From positions 1-64,000 of the forward strand of contig CAZPYJ010000004.1 of the NCBI GenBank assembly GCA_964590645.1: a stretch of 64,000 nt of DNA, read 5' to 3'. Numbering within the stretch: the first letter of the stretch is position 1; every line of letters starts with the position of its first letter. The translations under genes were made by a program, and so were the position numbers. Below are positions 63,505-64,000 of this stretch, piece by piece. Below the pieces are notes generated by a model, which saw only the letters and a list, made by a program, of their open reading frames with translations, searched no databases and was not told the origin of the DNA. This stretch comes from JAGNHN01 sp964590645. GTDB taxonomy: Bacteria; Bacteroidota; Bacteroidia; Bacteroidales; JAGNHN01.

Positions 63505-63537
63505 AAAAAAGCCCCATTTATCGAGGATAAACGGGGC
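63505..63537 (-). terminator. Terminator between gldJ and murF
   Basis: On the minus strand GCCCCGTTTATC-CTC-GATAAATGGGGC (63537-63511, one G-U pair) followed by six Ts (63510-63505). A 12-base stem, 22 bases after the gldJ stop and 5 before the murF start. Confidence 0.9.
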
Positions 63538-63559
63538 CGGTATATTTGTGGATTATCAA

Positions 63560-64000
63560 TTAATACGCTCCGGGGATTGGGCTGCCAACGCGGGTCATTG
63601 CACAGCGGAAGCCGATGTAATCGGTGGCCAGGTTCTGGTCGATAAAGCGACGGGCACCGGGGCTGAGCCAGTAGGCCCGGTCGCGCCACGAACCGCCTTT
63701 GAATACCCGGGCTTCATCATTGATCATCGAAGCCACCCCGTATTCGTACATCAGGTTAGTGGTGTTGGATACCGAGGGTTCCTGCAGCCAGTCGGTGGAA
63801 ACGGTGGAGGCATAGTCCCCGTCCAGGAAGTTACGGTTGTCTGCTTTGCGGTAGTTTCTTCTTCCTGCGGCTTCTTCAACGGTCACATCGCGATAGATCA
63901 GGCGGCCAAGGCTGTCTTTTTCCATCAGGTAGCCTTCTTCATCTTTGACTTTTGTTTTAAAAACATTGCCACGGAAAGGCCGGAAGTCGTCTACGTCTTC
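63560..64000 (-). CDS. gldJ: Gliding/T9SS lipoprotein GldJ, C-terminal part (runs off window)
   Basis: Only the last 146 codons are present; the gene continues beyond position 64000. The visible part is the end of an FGE-sulfatase-like (SUMF1) domain: DFRPFRGNVFK, NRNFLDGD, VFKGGSWRDRAYWLSPGARRF and the close TDYIGFRCAMTRVGS. This ending matches GldJ rather than GldK, whose C-terminus differs. GldJ is an outer-membrane lipoprotein needed for gliding and type IX secretion in Flavobacterium. Five sorting-domain proteins in this window would be cargo of that system. In flavobacteria murF is also next to gldJ, as I recall. Confidence 0.9.
   Translation of the reverse strand, partial: EDVDDFRPFRGNVFKTKVKDEEGYLMEKDSLGRLIYRDVTVEEAAGRRNYRKADNRNFLDGDYASTVSTDWLQEPSVSNTTNLMYEYGVASMINDEARVFKGGSWRDRAYWLSPGARRFIDQNLATDYIGFRCAMTRVGSPIPGAY

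Overview
The window comes from a member of the Bacteroidota with mid-range GC, at about one half by eye. Five secreted proteins carry a C-terminal type IX secretion (T9SS) sorting domain. The right edge holds the end of the gliding/T9SS lipoprotein gldJ. Several genes have the TAnnTTTG promoter box of this phylum in front of them. The window also holds a DUF5689 lipoprotein with its TonB-dependent receptor, an S46 dipeptidyl-peptidase and a BlaI/M56-TonB pair. A Saprospiria- or Lewinella-like lineage would fit, but nothing here fixes the family.

Layout. 1-4.8 kb is accessory: a repeat-rich intergenic region, a lipoprotein serpin, two envelope proteins of unknown function and a DUF4143-type ATPase gene of lower GC set between short tandem-repeat arrays. 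4.8-9.2 kb (minus) is a likely operon: NtrC-type regulator, histidine kinase, nitroreductase, M28 peptidase. 9.4-16 kb (plus) holds a secreted phosphoesterase, an ABC ATPase with its MacB/FtsX permease, and a blaI-M56 pair with two operator-like dyads over its promoter. 16-25 kb (minus) is a five-gene unit encoding a lipoprotein, a beta-helix T9SS protein, a YadA-head-like protein, an unknown exported protein and a large M23-PKD-FG-GAP T9SS protein. It is the most unusual locus here. 25-30 kb is a nuclease-like EEP protein divergent from a TonB receptor and a doubled DUF5689 lipoprotein, likely a nucleic-acid or phosphate scavenging set.

30-51 kb is mostly housekeeping: a GT2 glycosyltransferase, dihydroorotase, DUF4405 membrane protein, sodium symporter, RidA, a DPP11-type peptidase, GAPDH, a T9SS protein, an aldehyde dehydrogenase, a DMT transporter, TatA, QueA with two unknown partners, a porin, PssA and P5C dehydrogenase. 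A GAF-like/nucleotidyltransferase fusion coupled to a phosphoesterase follows. 51-57.6 kb encodes a 2122-residue T9SS surface protein. 57.7-61 kb is exbB-exbD-tonB-folC, and 61-64 kb is gldJ-murF-anmK.

How it fits together: much of the window serves the cell surface. The TonB/ExbBD proteins would energise receptors such as the one at 26.4 kb, GldJ belongs to the machinery that exports the five sorting-domain proteins, and MurF/AnmK build and recycle peptidoglycan. No tRNA, rRNA, CRISPR array, transposase or phage gene was seen.
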